Source: Chitinophaga alhagiae
GTDB taxonomy: Bacteria > Bacteroidota > Bacteroidia > Chitinophagales > Chitinophagaceae
Direction of reading: 5' to 3'
NCBI RefSeq assembly: GCF_003568665.1
Contig: NZ_QXMH01000001.1
Location: 1,116,001-1,180,000, forward strand
Length of the DNA: 64,000 nt
Of the stretch, positions 1-8,816 are shown in pieces (position 1 is the stretch's first letter; the number at the start of each line of letters is the position of its first letter). Both the position numbers and the translations under genes were made by a program. The notes under the pieces were generated by a model that saw only the letters and a list, made by a program, of their open reading frames with translations, did not search any database and had not been told where the DNA came from.

Positions 1-68
1 TTCAGCTCCAGCACGCGGTTGCAGCTAAAGAGCGCCAGGCCGGCCACCAGTAATATAAATCTGCGCAT
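1..68 (-). CDS. SusD/RagB-type lipoprotein, N-terminal fragment
   Basis: Only the first 22 codons are in the window; the gene continues past the left edge. The start reads MRRF followed by a short hydrophobic stretch and an LFSC lipobox, so the product is an outer-membrane-bound lipoprotein. It begins 11 bp after the stop of the susC gene on the same strand, which is where the substrate-binding SusD partner normally lies. The SusD assignment rests on this position and on the lipobox, not on any SusD domain sequence. Confidence 0.6.
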   Translation of the reverse strand, partial: MRRFILLVAGLALFSCNRVLEL

Positions 69-79
69 ATTTCAGTTTT

Positions 80-3000
80 TTAGAAGTTAAGGTTGATGCC
101 CACATTGAAGTTTTTGGTCAGCGGGTAGTTGAAGCCCGCGTTGAACAAGCCTTCCAGCCGCTCCGGATCAAATGCCTTTACAAACGGGTCTGCAATGGTG
201 AACAGGTTGAAACCGTTGGCATAGACCCTGATGCTGTTGATGCCGGCGGACCTGTATAGTTGCGTGGGGATGGTGTAGCCCAGCTCCAGGCTTTTCAACC
301 GCACGTACGATGCATCTTTCCGCCAAACGGAGCTTTCCGCGTACATGGCGCCCACATTGAAGTTGAACCGCGATGCGGGCCATTTGCCGGGTACCCACTC
401 ACTGTTGGGATCATACGGATCTGCCTTGTGCCAGCGGTCAAAGAAGTAGGCGGGCGTATTCCCCCTGAAGGCCATCACTTCCGCGTACACTTCGCTGAAG
501 CGCACAGTGTACACGGCCGCGCCCTGGAACAGCACGTTGATGTCAAAGCCCTTGTAGGCGGCGTTGAGCGTGAGGCCGTAGTTGAACTTGGGGTTTTTGC
601 CGGGCGGGTTCTGGTTGTCATTGGTACCTGCTGCGCCGTACCAGAGCGGCAGCATGTCGTTACCGTTCACCAACCCGTCGTTATTCACATCCGCATATTT
701 AAAATCTCCGGGCAGCTCGCGGATGTTTGCCTGGTCCCCGTTCTGGAGGGGGTATTTGGCTATTTCCTCTTCTGATGTGAACTGGCCCAGGTAAGTATAG
801 CCCCATACCAGATCGTTATACCGGTAGTCCGCTCCATTGCGCCAGCGGTTGTAACTGTTGGTGTAGGCGCCCCTTTCAACATAGCGGTTCATGCCGCGGG
901 AATAGTTGACGTTGGCGGAAACGCCATACCGGAAATTGCCGGCGGTGTTCTGGTGGGCAATAGTGAGATCAAAACCCTGCACCCGGTCACTGTTCAGGTT
1001 CTCCTGCGGCAGGGTGCCGCCAAAGGTATTGGGCAGTGATACGTTGCGGTACGCCAGCAGGCCTTTCCGGTCTCTGCGGTAAACGTCAAACTCCACGCTC
1101 AGCCTGTTTTTCCAGAGGCCCACTTCAATACCGAAATCTGTAATGGTAGAGGTGAACCAGCTCAGCTTTTCATTCACAATGGCCGGAGATGCCGCGCCAT
1201 TGGTGAGCGCCCCGTTCTCGAACTCATAGCGCCCGCCGCCCTGGGTAGAAAAACCGGCAATGTACTGGAAGGGGTTGCCGGCATCCTGGCCTACCCGGCC
1301 GTAAGATGCTTTGAGCTTCAGATGGGATATAACCGGTACGGCTTCTTTCATGAAAGGTTCTTCAGACAGCCGCCACCCGGCAGACACCACGGGGAAGAAA
1401 CCCCAGCGCTGGCTGGGATGGTAACGGTAAGACCCATCTTGCCGGAACGCAAACTCAAACAGGTATTTCTGTTTGTAGTCATAGTTGAGGCGGCCTATGT
1501 AAGAGAGGTTGGCCTGCTGGTCTTCCCCGCCGGAAGCTTCCATTTTGGCCGTGCCCGCGGCATTGATCTGGTCATTGGTATAAAAGTCATAGAAGCGGCG
1601 CAAATAGGCGTCGCGGCTCCAGTATTGCTGCTGTTCCACCACAAAAGTGGCGGCTATGTTGTGATGGCCCGCAATCTGCCGGTTGTAGTTAGCCTGCGCC
1701 TGCAGGGTGAGGCGGTTGTTGTTGCCGTAGTTGTTGGCGATGCTGGAATTGCCCACCCGCTGCGGCTGCGCTACATACTCACCGTTTACGTAGGTGTAGA
1801 GCTTGTAGCCTTTCTGCAGGTCCTTGTTGGAGTAACTTGTCATGTCATAAGCCGCCAGCCCGCGGATAAACAAACCTTCCACAAAAGGCACGGTGTAGGT
1901 GAGGGCCATGGAAGACTGGAAGTTACGCGTTACGCTTTCGTTGTAACCCGTAATACCGCGCTGCGACAGCACCAGCGGGTTTTGCGTGGAAGGCGTTACA
2001 AAGGCGGGGTACTCCGGGTTGTTGTTGGCGTAGGGCTTTTCTGTAGGCAGCGTTACACGGGTACCCTTGAAAATATTGAAGAAGTTCTCACCGGGTACGG
2101 TGCGGTTGTCGTACCGCCCGGCCATCAGTATTTCCGCTTTCAGGTTTTTGTGCAGCTCCGTGGTGAGGTTGGAGCGGATGTTGTAACGCTTGTAGTTCAT
2201 GTCGTTACTGCGCAGCAGGCCGTCTTCATTGGCAAAAGCGAGGCTCACAAAGTACTGCGTTTTATCCGTGCCACCGGAAGCGGACAAGGTATGTTGCGTT
2301 TGCATGGCCGCGTTCTTCATGGCCACGCTGTACCAGTCTGTGCTCTCGTAACCGGGGCCGCCGGCCATCCATTTCTGCAGCTCGTCTTGCGTGATAAAGG
2401 GCGTGCCGGTACTGAAAATGTCCGCATCGTTACGCATCTGCATCCACTGGGCGGCATTGGCCATGGTGGGCACGTCTGTAGGGCTGATCCAGCCTACGGT
2501 GCCGCTGTAGTTGAAACTGGTCTTTCCGCGGGCGCCTTTCCTGGTGGTCACGATCACCACGCCGTTGCCGGCGCGGAGGCCGTAAATAGCGGCCGAAGCA
2601 TCTTTCAGGAAAGAGATGCTCTCAATATCATCCGCGTTCAGGCGCTGAAATTCCGAGGCCCCGTCTCTCGCAATACCATCTATGACAAAGAGCGGGGTGC
2701 CAAAGCCACGCAGGTTGATCATGTTGTCAAAAGTGCCCGGCTCACCGCCCAGTTGCCTGATCTGCAGGCCCGCCACCTTGCCCTGGAGCTTTTGCGCCAG
2801 GCTGATGTTGGTAGTGGTCTGGATCTCTTTGGCTGTGATGTTGCTCACCGCACCCGTGAGCGTTTCTTTACGCCGGGTGCCGTAGCCCACCACCACTACG
2901 CCGCTCAGCATTTCGTCCGTGGCCGTCATGTTTACATCAATAGTGCTCCGGCCGTTGATGCGCTCCCTGACGGTAGCCATGCCGAGGTACACAAAAAACA

Positions 3001-3220
3001 GCTCGGCGGCCGCCGCCGGCGCCTGCAGCAGGTATTCCCCGCGGGCGTTGGTGGTAACGCCCGTTCTTTTTCCCGCCGCATCTACCGTGTAAACACTTAC
3101 GCCAGGTAAAGGGGCACCGTCTTTTACATCGGTTACTTTGCCGCTGACGGACTGTTGTTGCGCAAAAGCACATAGCGGCAGGCTGCATAGCAGCATCCAT
3201 AAATAATAGATTTTTTTCAT
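80..3220 (-). CDS. SusC/RagA-family TonB-linked outer-membrane transporter
   Basis: A 1046-residue TonB-dependent transporter of the SusC/RagA class, which imports glycans or peptides across the outer membrane with a SusD lipoprotein lid. Visible parts: a signal peptide ending in AFAQ (about residues 1-21), a carboxypeptidase-regulatory-like domain (about 26-100, starting VSGKVTD), the SusC-type VVVVGYGT segment near 110, a plug domain to about 225, and a beta-barrel ending in NLNF with a terminal aromatic residue as barrels require. The ATG start lies directly before the signal peptide. A putative susD follows 11 bp downstream, and a membrane-spanning regulator is transcribed divergently. 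The substrate cannot be read from the sequence. Confidence 0.95.
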   Translation of the reverse strand: MKKIYYLWMLLCSLPLCAFAQQQSVSGKVTDVKDGAPLPGVSVYTVDAAGKRTGVTTNARGEYLLQAPAAAAELFFVYLGMATVRERINGRSTIDVNMTATDEMLSGVVVVGYGTRRKETLTGAVSNITAKEIQTTTNISLAQKLQGKVAGLQIRQLGGEPGTFDNMINLRGFGTPLFVIDGIARDGASEFQRLNADDIESISFLKDASAAIYGLRAGNGVVIVTTRKGARGKTSFNYSGTVGWISPTDVPTMANAAQWMQMRNDADIFSTGTPFITQDELQKWMAGGPGYESTDWYSVAMKNAAMQTQHTLSASGGTDKTQYFVSLAFANEDGLLRSNDMNYKRYNIRSNLTTELHKNLKAEILMAGRYDNRTVPGENFFNIFKGTRVTLPTEKPYANNNPEYPAFVTPSTQNPLVLSQRGITGYNESVTRNFQSSMALTYTVPFVEGLFIRGLAAYDMTSYSNKDLQKGYKLYTYVNGEYVAQPQRVGNSSIANNYGNNNRLTLQAQANYNRQIAGHHNIAATFVVEQQQYWSRDAYLRRFYDFYTNDQINAAGTAKMEASGGEDQQANLSYIGRLNYDYKQKYLFEFAFRQDGSYRYHPSQRWGFFPVVSAGWRLSEEPFMKEAVPVISHLKLKASYGRVGQDAGNPFQYIAGFSTQGGGRYEFENGALTNGAASPAIVNEKLSWFTSTITDFGIEVGLWKNRLSVEFDVYRRDRKGLLAYRNVSLPNTFGGTLPQENLNSDRVQGFDLTIAHQNTAGNFRYGVSANVNYSRGMNRYVERGAYTNSYNRWRNGADYRYNDLVWGYTYLGQFTSEEEIAKYPLQNGDQANIRELPGDFKYADVNNDGLVNGNDMLPLWYGAAGTNDNQNPPGKNPKFNYGLTLNAAYKGFDINVLFQGAAVYTVRFSEVYAEVMAFRGNTPAYFFDRWHKADPYDPNSEWVPGKWPASRFNFNVGAMYAESSVWRKDASYVRLKSLELGYTIPTQLYRSAGINSIRVYANGFNLFTIADPFVKAFDPERLEGLFNAGFNYPLTKNFNVGINLNF

Positions 3221-3495
3221 AACGATTTGATTTCTTGGCTGAAGGAATAGATTACGGAATAGGTCTCTCAGGCTTTATCTCATTTTTTCATAACATACTG
3301 CAAGTAACCCCCGGGGCACTAACAAAAGGATTAACGGAAGCACTAACGGGGAAATTAATTTTAAATAATCAGGTAAATAGCTGATTCTCAACAATATTAA
3401 TCCAGTATTGGCGGCAATTAATTTCAGCTCTTCCAAATTATCCTTATCTTAAAAACGCGTTAGTTAAAGTATTCAACCAAGCCGCTTGTGGTCCC
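3221..3495. promoter_or_regulatory. Divergent intergenic region, susC versus regulator
   Basis: This 275-bp AT-rich gap must hold the promoters of both susC (leftward) and the 838-residue regulator (rightward). I found no clean TAnnTTTG box at a sensible distance from either start, and no copy of the AraC-type operator seen at 33239 and 36313. That the downstream membrane regulator acts here is inference from the divergent layout. Confidence 0.4.
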
Positions 3496-6012
3496 ATGGG
3501 GAAATATATTCTTAGTGTATTCTTTACGTTTATTTGTTACTGCACCGGGTTTGCGCAGTCTCACGGGTTGGCATTTTCCAGTCACGAGGTAGTGCCTGAG
3601 AAAAGAACGGGCCTTCAGTTGACCGGCGGCGGGCCGATGTGTATTGACGGGGCTGTGGACATTTCTTTCGACCTCCAGTTCAGGCCGGGCATGGAAACCT
3701 ACTTCGGGTACGTGATGCGGCTCATCACCACGCAAGGGCAAAATATAGACCTGGTGTACAACCAGCGGCTGTTCTCCTTCAACTTTGTAATTGGCGAAAC
3801 ATTTACCCGCAGCTTTGTGGCAGACACCATGCAGCTCTATAGCGGCTGGAACCGCTTCCGGATACACCTTGACCCGCAGCGGCAGGAGGCATCCTGCTAT
3901 TTCAACAACCGGCTGATGTGCAAGGGCCGCGCGGCGTTACAACCTTCTACCTGCTGCCACCTGCTTTTTGGCGCCAGCAGCCTTGACCGGTTCCAGACGC
4001 TGGACCTGCCTCCCATGAGCCTGAAAGACATCCGCATCACGCAAAATGGGCGGCTGGCCTATTTTTTCCCGCTGGCAGACAATGGTACGGATGAAGTGAA
4101 AGGCCTGCGCGCGGCCATCAAAAACCCCTTGTGGATCAAACCCCGCCATCAGCACTGGGAGCTGGTGCGCAGCATGCATACCGGCAGCTCTCCCGCCCTG
4201 GCGTTTGACGCACGGCAGGAGATACTCTATATCATTGCGAAAGACACCCTGTACCACCTCTCCATTAAAGACGGGCAGTTTGGCGGCGAAAAACTGGCCC
4301 GCAGCCGGGATACGCTGCTGCCGGGCCACCAGGCCGTTTATGACGCGCATACCGGCCTGCTGCATGACTTTTATATAGACCAGCAGCGCGTAAGCACCTA
4401 CCAGCCCACGGCAAAGGAGTGGAACATGAACTTTACGCCCGCGGAACTGGGAGAATACTGGCATGCCAACAAATTCCTCTCCCCCGCAGATTCTTCTTTA
4501 TACATCGTAGCCGGGTACGGCCAGCTGCAATACAAAAACAAGGTGCAGCGCTACCACTTCCCCACCAAACGCTGGGAGCTGGTGGCCACCCGGGGAGACA
4601 GCTTTATGCCGCGCTACCTGGCCGCCCTGGGCACTACGCCCGCGGCAGACACGGCCTTCATTATCGGCGGCTATGGCAGCAGCACGGGGAACCAGGCCAT
4701 TAACCCCAAATATGTGTATGACCTGCTGGCCTACAGCGTAAAAGACCACACCTTCCGCCACGTATACCAGTTGCCGGAGCCCGAGCGGCAGTTCTGTTTT
4801 GCCAACAGCCTGGTGATAGATGCGGCCCGTCATGATTTTTACGCGCTGGTACACCCGAAAGACCGGTTCAACTCCCAGCTCCAGCTCATCAAAGGCTCCC
4901 TGCACAAACCGGCGTACCAGTGGATGGGAGATTCCATCCCGTATTCTTTTCATGACATCCGTTCTTTTGCAGACCTGTATTATGCGCCTGCCAGCAAAAA
5001 GCTGGTGGCCGTTACCTACTATACCGCCAAAAACAATGTGACGCAATTAAATGCCTATACACTCCATTTTCCGCCCAACCCCGCGGTAAGCGCCGTGCCT
5101 GCCGCGCCGCGCCCGTTCAACCGGGGCCGTGTGCTGCTGGGCCTGGCCTGCGTGCTTACGGCCGGCGCCCTCTTCTTTTTTGTGTGGAAACGCTGGCAGT
5201 TCCTGGATGAAACGGATACGCCCGCCCGGGAAACAACCTCCGCCCCGCCTGTGGAGAAAACGCCGGAGGCCGCGGCGCCGGTGGAGAGACATCCGGCCAT
5301 TTACCTGTTCGGTGAATTTGAAGTAACAGACAAGGAAGGGAACGACTGTACCAAACTGTTTACACCCCTGCTGAAAGAGCTTTTCCTGCTGCTGCTCATT
5401 CATACCGTTAAAAACGGGAAAGGCATTACCCCTGAAAAGCTCTATGAGTTGCTGTGGGAAGATAAACCGCTGAAAGACGCGCGCAACAATTTTTCTGTGA
5501 ACGTGGTGAAGCTGAAGGCCATCCTGGAAAAAACAGGCGGCATGCAGATATTGAAAGATGCCGGCCGCTGGAAACTGGAGGTAACGGACCCGGCGCTGTA
5601 CATAGACTACCAGGTGTATATGCAGCAGGCAGCGGGCCCCGTGTCCATACCGGTATTGCGGGAAATTGCGGACAGGGGCAGCTTCCTGAAAAATGTACCC
5701 TACGAGTGGCTGGACAATATCAAGTCAGACGTTTCCATCAAGATAACCGACCTGTTGCTGGACTATATGGCGCATGCGGACCTGCAGCGGGAAACAGAAT
5801 TTGTGCTGCAGCTCACCCATGCCGTTTTCCAGTTTGACCAGCTGAATGAGGAAGCCCTGGCCTACAAATGCCGCTGCCTCATTCTTTCCGGCAGGCATAA
5901 AATAGCGCAAGACGCTTACCTGAAATTTGCGAAAGAATACAAGGAAAGTTACGGGCAGGATTATGAAAAATCTTTCCGGGAAATAACGCGGGAAGGAAGC
6001 GGGAACAATTAA
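3496..6012 (+). CDS. Membrane-spanning one-component regulator: LamG-like and Kelch-like sensor with winged-helix DNA-binding domain
   Basis: 838 residues. A signal peptide (about 1-21, ending GFAQ) leads to an extracytoplasmic part: a LamG/concanavalin-like region (about 30-190), then Kelch-like beta-propeller repeats (about 215-520). One transmembrane helix lies near 545-563 (VLLGLACVLTAGALFFF). The cytoplasmic part has an OmpR/SARP-type winged helix (about 603-695, starting IYLFGEFEV, with the LYELLWED and NVVKLKAILE helices) and an alpha-helical, BTAD/TPR-like end. There is no histidine kinase or receiver domain, so sensing and DNA binding lie in one chain. It is transcribed divergently from susC and is the natural candidate to control it. 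The ligand is unknown. Confidence 0.75.
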   Translation: MGKYILSVFFTFICYCTGFAQSHGLAFSSHEVVPEKRTGLQLTGGGPMCIDGAVDISFDLQFRPGMETYFGYVMRLITTQGQNIDLVYNQRLFSFNFVIGETFTRSFVADTMQLYSGWNRFRIHLDPQRQEASCYFNNRLMCKGRAALQPSTCCHLLFGASSLDRFQTLDLPPMSLKDIRITQNGRLAYFFPLADNGTDEVKGLRAAIKNPLWIKPRHQHWELVRSMHTGSSPALAFDARQEILYIIAKDTLYHLSIKDGQFGGEKLARSRDTLLPGHQAVYDAHTGLLHDFYIDQQRVSTYQPTAKEWNMNFTPAELGEYWHANKFLSPADSSLYIVAGYGQLQYKNKVQRYHFPTKRWELVATRGDSFMPRYLAALGTTPAADTAFIIGGYGSSTGNQAINPKYVYDLLAYSVKDHTFRHVYQLPEPERQFCFANSLVIDAARHDFYALVHPKDRFNSQLQLIKGSLHKPAYQWMGDSIPYSFHDIRSFADLYYAPASKKLVAVTYYTAKNNVTQLNAYTLHFPPNPAVSAVPAAPRPFNRGRVLLGLACVLTAGALFFFVWKRWQFLDETDTPARETTSAPPVEKTPEAAAPVERHPAIYLFGEFEVTDKEGNDCTKLFTPLLKELFLLLLIHTVKNGKGITPEKLYELLWEDKPLKDARNNFSVNVVKLKAILEKTGGMQILKDAGRWKLEVTDPALYIDYQVYMQQAAGPVSIPVLREIADRGSFLKNVPYEWLDNIKSDVSIKITDLLLDYMAHADLQRETEFVLQLTHAVFQFDQLNEEALAYKCRCLILSGRHKIAQDAYLKFAKEYKESYGQDYEKSFREITREGSGNN

Positions 6013-6023
6013 CTGGCCGCTAT

Positions 6024-6305
6024 TTAAAACCGTACATCTTCCAGGGACGCGTCTTTATCAAACACGCTGCTGGCAAAGGGGCAGAGGGGCATTATCTTTA
6101 TGCCTTTCTCCCGGGCAAAGGCTACCGCCGCCATTACCAGCTGCTTGCCAACACCTTGCCCCGCAAAGGCTTCATCTACGTCTGTATGGTCAATGATAAA
6201 TTTGTCTGTACCCGCCCAGGTGTAGGTCATTTCACCGGCCTGCACGTTGTTGCTCACAGCCTTGAAGCTGCCCTTTTTCCCGTTGTCTGTCTGCTGGATG
6301 TTCAT
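6024..6305 (-). CDS. Small GNAT-fold N-acetyltransferase (YjdJ-like)
   Basis: A 93-residue protein of the short GNAT type (COG2388). It contains the acetyl-CoA loop as GQGVGKQLV after the strand IIDHTDVDEAFAG, and ends with the family pattern in which a predicted Cys (PLCPFA) and a Phe-rich segment follow the last helix. These proteins lack the N-terminal part of full GNAT enzymes, and their acceptors are mostly unknown. It converges with the regulator gene, 11 bp from that stop. A second protein of the same kind is encoded at 22005-22307. Confidence 0.8.
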   Translation of the reverse strand: MNIQQTDNGKKGSFKAVSNNVQAGEMTYTWAGTDKFIIDHTDVDEAFAGQGVGKQLVMAAVAFAREKGIKIMPLCPFASSVFDKDASLEDVRF

Positions 6306-6330
6306 GACCCGAATATAGCGGATTTTCCCG

Positions 6331-6492
6331 CTACTTCCTGCCCCGGGACATTAACCAGATGATGAGCCCCAACACCAGCGCTACAATGAGCAGGCCCGTC
6401 CATACGCCAGCCTTGAAGATCCCTTCTACCAGTTCGCAACTGCTGAGCGTAACGGCCAGTACCAATAATAGTAGATAAGCTGCTTTTTTCAT
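6331..6492 (-). CDS. Small lipoprotein with one transmembrane helix
   Basis: A 53-residue protein starting at the ATG at 6492 (MKKAAYLLLL). It has a lipobox LSSC near residue 19, then a second hydrophobic helix (about 31-48) and a short basic tail SRGRK. Longer open frames run upstream through a degenerate repeat, but the signal peptide fixes this start. Proteins of this size and layout are common in Chitinophagaceae and are sometimes mislabelled as phosphatidate cytidylyltransferase; no enzymatic motif is present. Function unknown. It lies 25 bp upstream of the GNAT gene on the same strand and may be co-transcribed. Confidence 0.6.
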   Translation of the reverse strand: MKKAAYLLLLVLAVTLSSCELVEGIFKAGVWTGLLIVALVLGLIIWLMSRGRK

Positions 6493-6825
6493 GAAATGCT
6501 GTTTGCGGATACGGAAACATATACCGTGCCGTACCTCCTGCACAGGGCAGGAACAAAACACACGGGGAAAAAATTCTACAGCCGTTACAGACGGCGGGGT
6601 ATATGCCGTTACAGGCGATAGGGGGTATGCCGTTGCAGGCGGCTGGCTTATACCCTCGCAGGCGGCGGAGCGTATACCCTTGCCCTCGCGGATGCCCATT
6701 CCCTTTTCGCGGACGGCGGCAGGTAATGCCAGTTAATTGTCCTGGTATTTTCTTCTGCCCGCATGGCGGGGAAACCATAGTAAACAGTATTTTTACCCGG
6801 GGCCCGTGAAACAACGCCCGCCTGT
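6493..6825. other. Intergenic region with degenerate 24-bp repeat
   Basis: 333 bp between divergent genes. It must carry the promoters of the small lipoprotein (leftward) and the AraC-type regulator (rightward). Its only visible structure is the short repeat array at 6581-6675, described separately. The open frames through it on the minus strand are low-complexity read-through of that repeat, not convincing genes. Confidence 0.5.
6581..6675. repeat. Degenerate tandem repeat, about four 24-bp units
   Basis: The core GCCGTTACAG or GCCGTTGCAG starts at 6581, 6605 and 6629, giving an exact 24-bp period. A weaker fourth unit begins near 6652 (23-bp step). Each core is followed by a G-rich stretch and GTAT. 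It looks like a small minisatellite in the intergenic region. Confidence 0.65.
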
Positions 6826-7632
6826 ATGCAGATACCAGATTTCAGACAGCGGTTCCAGCCCGTGCAGCCCACGGTAAAAGACGCGGGGGAACAGGTAGTG
6901 TATGCCGAGCTGCTGCCGGACATGCGCCTGGCGCCCTACATCTATTGCTACTGGCAACTCCAAACCGTGCAGCCGCTTACCAGGCCGTTTTGCTACCGGG
7001 TAGTGGCAGACGGCTGTATGGATATCTTCTTTGACCTGCATCAGCCGGAAGAGAACTACGTAATGGGCTTCTCAACCGCGTACACGGAGTTCCCCTTGCC
7101 GCCGGTCTTCCACTATACGGGCATCCGCTTTCTGCCCGCCGCTTTTCCGCTGCTGTTCCATATCAACGCCGCCGAACTGACCAACCGTTTTGAACACCTG
7201 GCCCATGTGGCGCCCCGGCTGTCAAAAGACCTGGCTGCGCTGGCCGCGTTACCCTCGTTTGCGCAGGCCATACAGCCCGCCCTTGACCGGTTCTTTCTGC
7301 AGGTGCTCAACAGCGCTCCCCTGCAGGCAGACAGCCGGCTGTTCAACGCCATAGACATTATTCTTGACGCCAAAGGCACGCTGCCTGTAGAAAGCGCGCT
7401 GAACACCGGCATCAGCCCGCGGCAGCTGCGGCGGCTGTTCAGCTTCTACATCGGGGACACGCCCAAAACCTTCAGCAAGGTGGTACGCTTCCAGCACATC
7501 CTGCATGCCAAACCGTCTGTTGAAAGCCTGAAAAAGAACAAGCTGTTTTATGACGGGTATTATGACCAGGCTCATTTCATCAAGGAGTTTAAAGCCATGT
7601 ACGGTCTCACGCCTACTATTGCCCTCCGGTAA
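6826..7632 (+). CDS. AraC-family transcriptional regulator with DUF6597-type N-terminus
   Basis: 268 residues. The N-terminal part (about 20-160) matches the cupin-like DUF6597 pattern of Bacteroidota AraC proteins (DMRLAPYIYCYWQL, then VADGCMDIFFDL). The C-terminal part (about 170-268) is the AraC double helix-turn-helix, with SPRQLRRLFSFYIGDTPKTF as the first motif and YYDQAHFIKEFKAMYGLTP as the classic second-motif signature. The gene for a VOC-family protein follows 80 bp downstream on the same strand. Target genes are not evident. Confidence 0.88.
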   Translation: MQIPDFRQRFQPVQPTVKDAGEQVVYAELLPDMRLAPYIYCYWQLQTVQPLTRPFCYRVVADGCMDIFFDLHQPEENYVMGFSTAYTEFPLPPVFHYTGIRFLPAAFPLLFHINAAELTNRFEHLAHVAPRLSKDLAALAALPSFAQAIQPALDRFFLQVLNSAPLQADSRLFNAIDIILDAKGTLPVESALNTGISPRQLRRLFSFYIGDTPKTFSKVVRFQHILHAKPSVESLKKNKLFYDGYYDQAHFIKEFKAMYGLTPTIALR

Positions 7633-7712
7633 CTTTGTCCGTTTTTTACAATACCCGCAACCTGCCCGTCCCGAATTTTGTGTTATCATTTAACCATCAA
7701 AACAAACAGGCC

Positions 7713-8093
7713 ATGAAACTCAACGCAGGCATCATCACAGCCAAACTCAACGAAACAAAACACTTCTACCTGAACGTGCTCAACTTCGGGGTTACTTTTG
7801 AAAATGAATTTTACCTGCTGCTGCATACACCCGGCCATACTGGCGAGATCAGCTTTCTGCTGCCCGGCCACCCCAGCCAGCAGCCGCTCTTCCAGGCCGC
7901 TTTCGGGGGCCAGGGCGTATACCTGACCATTGAAGTGGACAATGTAGACAGCGTGTATGCAGACCTCCGGAAAAAGGCGGTAGAAATTGTGATAGACCTC
8001 CGGGAAGAACCGTGGGGAGACAAACACTTTGCCATCCGTGACCCGAACGGGGTGGGGATTGATATTGTACAGTATTCCGCGCCGGGAGAATAA
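7713..8093 (+). CDS. VOC-family (glyoxalase/dioxygenase-fold) protein
   Basis: 126 residues from the ATG at 7713; the open frame extends further upstream, but the family fold begins at this Met (MKLNAGIITAKL). It shows one betaalphabetabetabeta pair of the vicinal-oxygen-chelate fold: the N-terminal half contains TKHFYLNVLNFGV, and the C-terminal half ends with the typical DKHFAIRDPNGVGIDIVQ. VOC proteins include glyoxalases, ring-cleaving dioxygenases and antibiotic-binding proteins, and sequence reading alone does not choose between them. Promoter-proximal partner is the AraC gene upstream. Confidence 0.85.
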   Translation: MKLNAGIITAKLNETKHFYLNVLNFGVTFENEFYLLLHTPGHTGEISFLLPGHPSQQPLFQAAFGGQGVYLTIEVDNVDSVYADLRKKAVEIVIDLREEPWGDKHFAIRDPNGVGIDIVQYSAPGE

Positions 8094-8223
8094 CGGGTAA
8101 CGTCCGTTAACCGGGCCGGTAAACTGTTCTGCCGGCCCGGAGCGGTTGAGAAAGTGCTGCGTCAGGCAGCCGCTTCCCTACTCATCCCAAAATGTTTAAT
8201 TTTGACGGGAATTGCATATTCAT

Positions 8224-8700
8224 ATGGTCCCCGGATTCCTCTCAAAGAACAAACATATCATTCTCTATGGCGTTTCGCTGGCCGTATTGCTGTTTTTGCT
8301 AAAATGGCTGGAATTGCGGCTGGTGATCATAGACCATGCCTTTGAGCTGTATGTTGGGGCCATTGCCGTGCTGTTCACCCTGCTGGGCATCTGGCTGGCC
8401 CTCCGGCTGAGCCGGCCCAAAGTGAGGACCATTGTGGTGGAAAAAGAAGTACTGGTACAACCGCAGGGCAACGGTTTTGAACTGAATGAAAAAGAACTGG
8501 CCCGCCTGGCTATCAGCAACCGGGAGCTGGAAGTACTGCAGCTCATGGCAGAAGGGTTGAGCAACCAGGAAATAGCCGCCCGGCTGTTTGTATCGCTGAG
8601 CACCATAAAAACCCATACTTCGCGCCTTTTCGAGAAAATGGACGTAAAACGGCGTACCCAGGCGGTTGAAATGGGAAAAAGACTGCACATCATACCATAA
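8224..8700 (+). CDS. Membrane-anchored LuxR-type transcriptional regulator
   Basis: 158 residues from the ATG at 8224; an in-frame TTG lies 12 bp upstream. Two hydrophobic segments (about 10-30 and 37-58) precede a linker and a C-terminal LuxR/GerE helix-turn-helix (about 95-155), read as ISNRELEVLQLMAEG, SNQEIAARLFVS and TIKTHTSRLFEKM. There is no receiver domain, so it is not an ordinary response regulator. The next gene on the strand encodes a DUF4199 membrane protein, a pairing seen in Bacteroidota. Signal and targets are unknown. Confidence 0.87.
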   Translation: MVPGFLSKNKHIILYGVSLAVLLFLLKWLELRLVIIDHAFELYVGAIAVLFTLLGIWLALRLSRPKVRTIVVEKEVLVQPQGNGFELNEKELARLAISNRELEVLQLMAEGLSNQEIAARLFVSLSTIKTHTSRLFEKMDVKRRTQAVEMGKRLHIIP

Positions 8701-8816
8701 CCGTTCCTCCTTCTTTAGTACTAAAATGCCCTCCGGGGCCCAAATTCATGCTAAAGTATGAACGGGGAACGCGGGGAATATGCCATTTTTGGGCCATCAC
8801 CTTAAAACAAAACCTG

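Noticed and set aside
1322..3109. 595-codon plus-strand open frame
   Set aside because: It lies fully antisense to the susC gene, and its product has no domain logic. Such long shadows are common opposite GC-rich genes.
6581..6675. CRISPR array
   Set aside because: Units are degenerate and directly adjacent, with no unique spacers and no cas genes.
8111..8140. Terminator after the VOC gene
   Set aside because: CCGGGCCGG and CCGGCCCGG form a perfect 9-bp stem with a 12-base loop, but there is no T-run. It may be a weak or factor-assisted stop.
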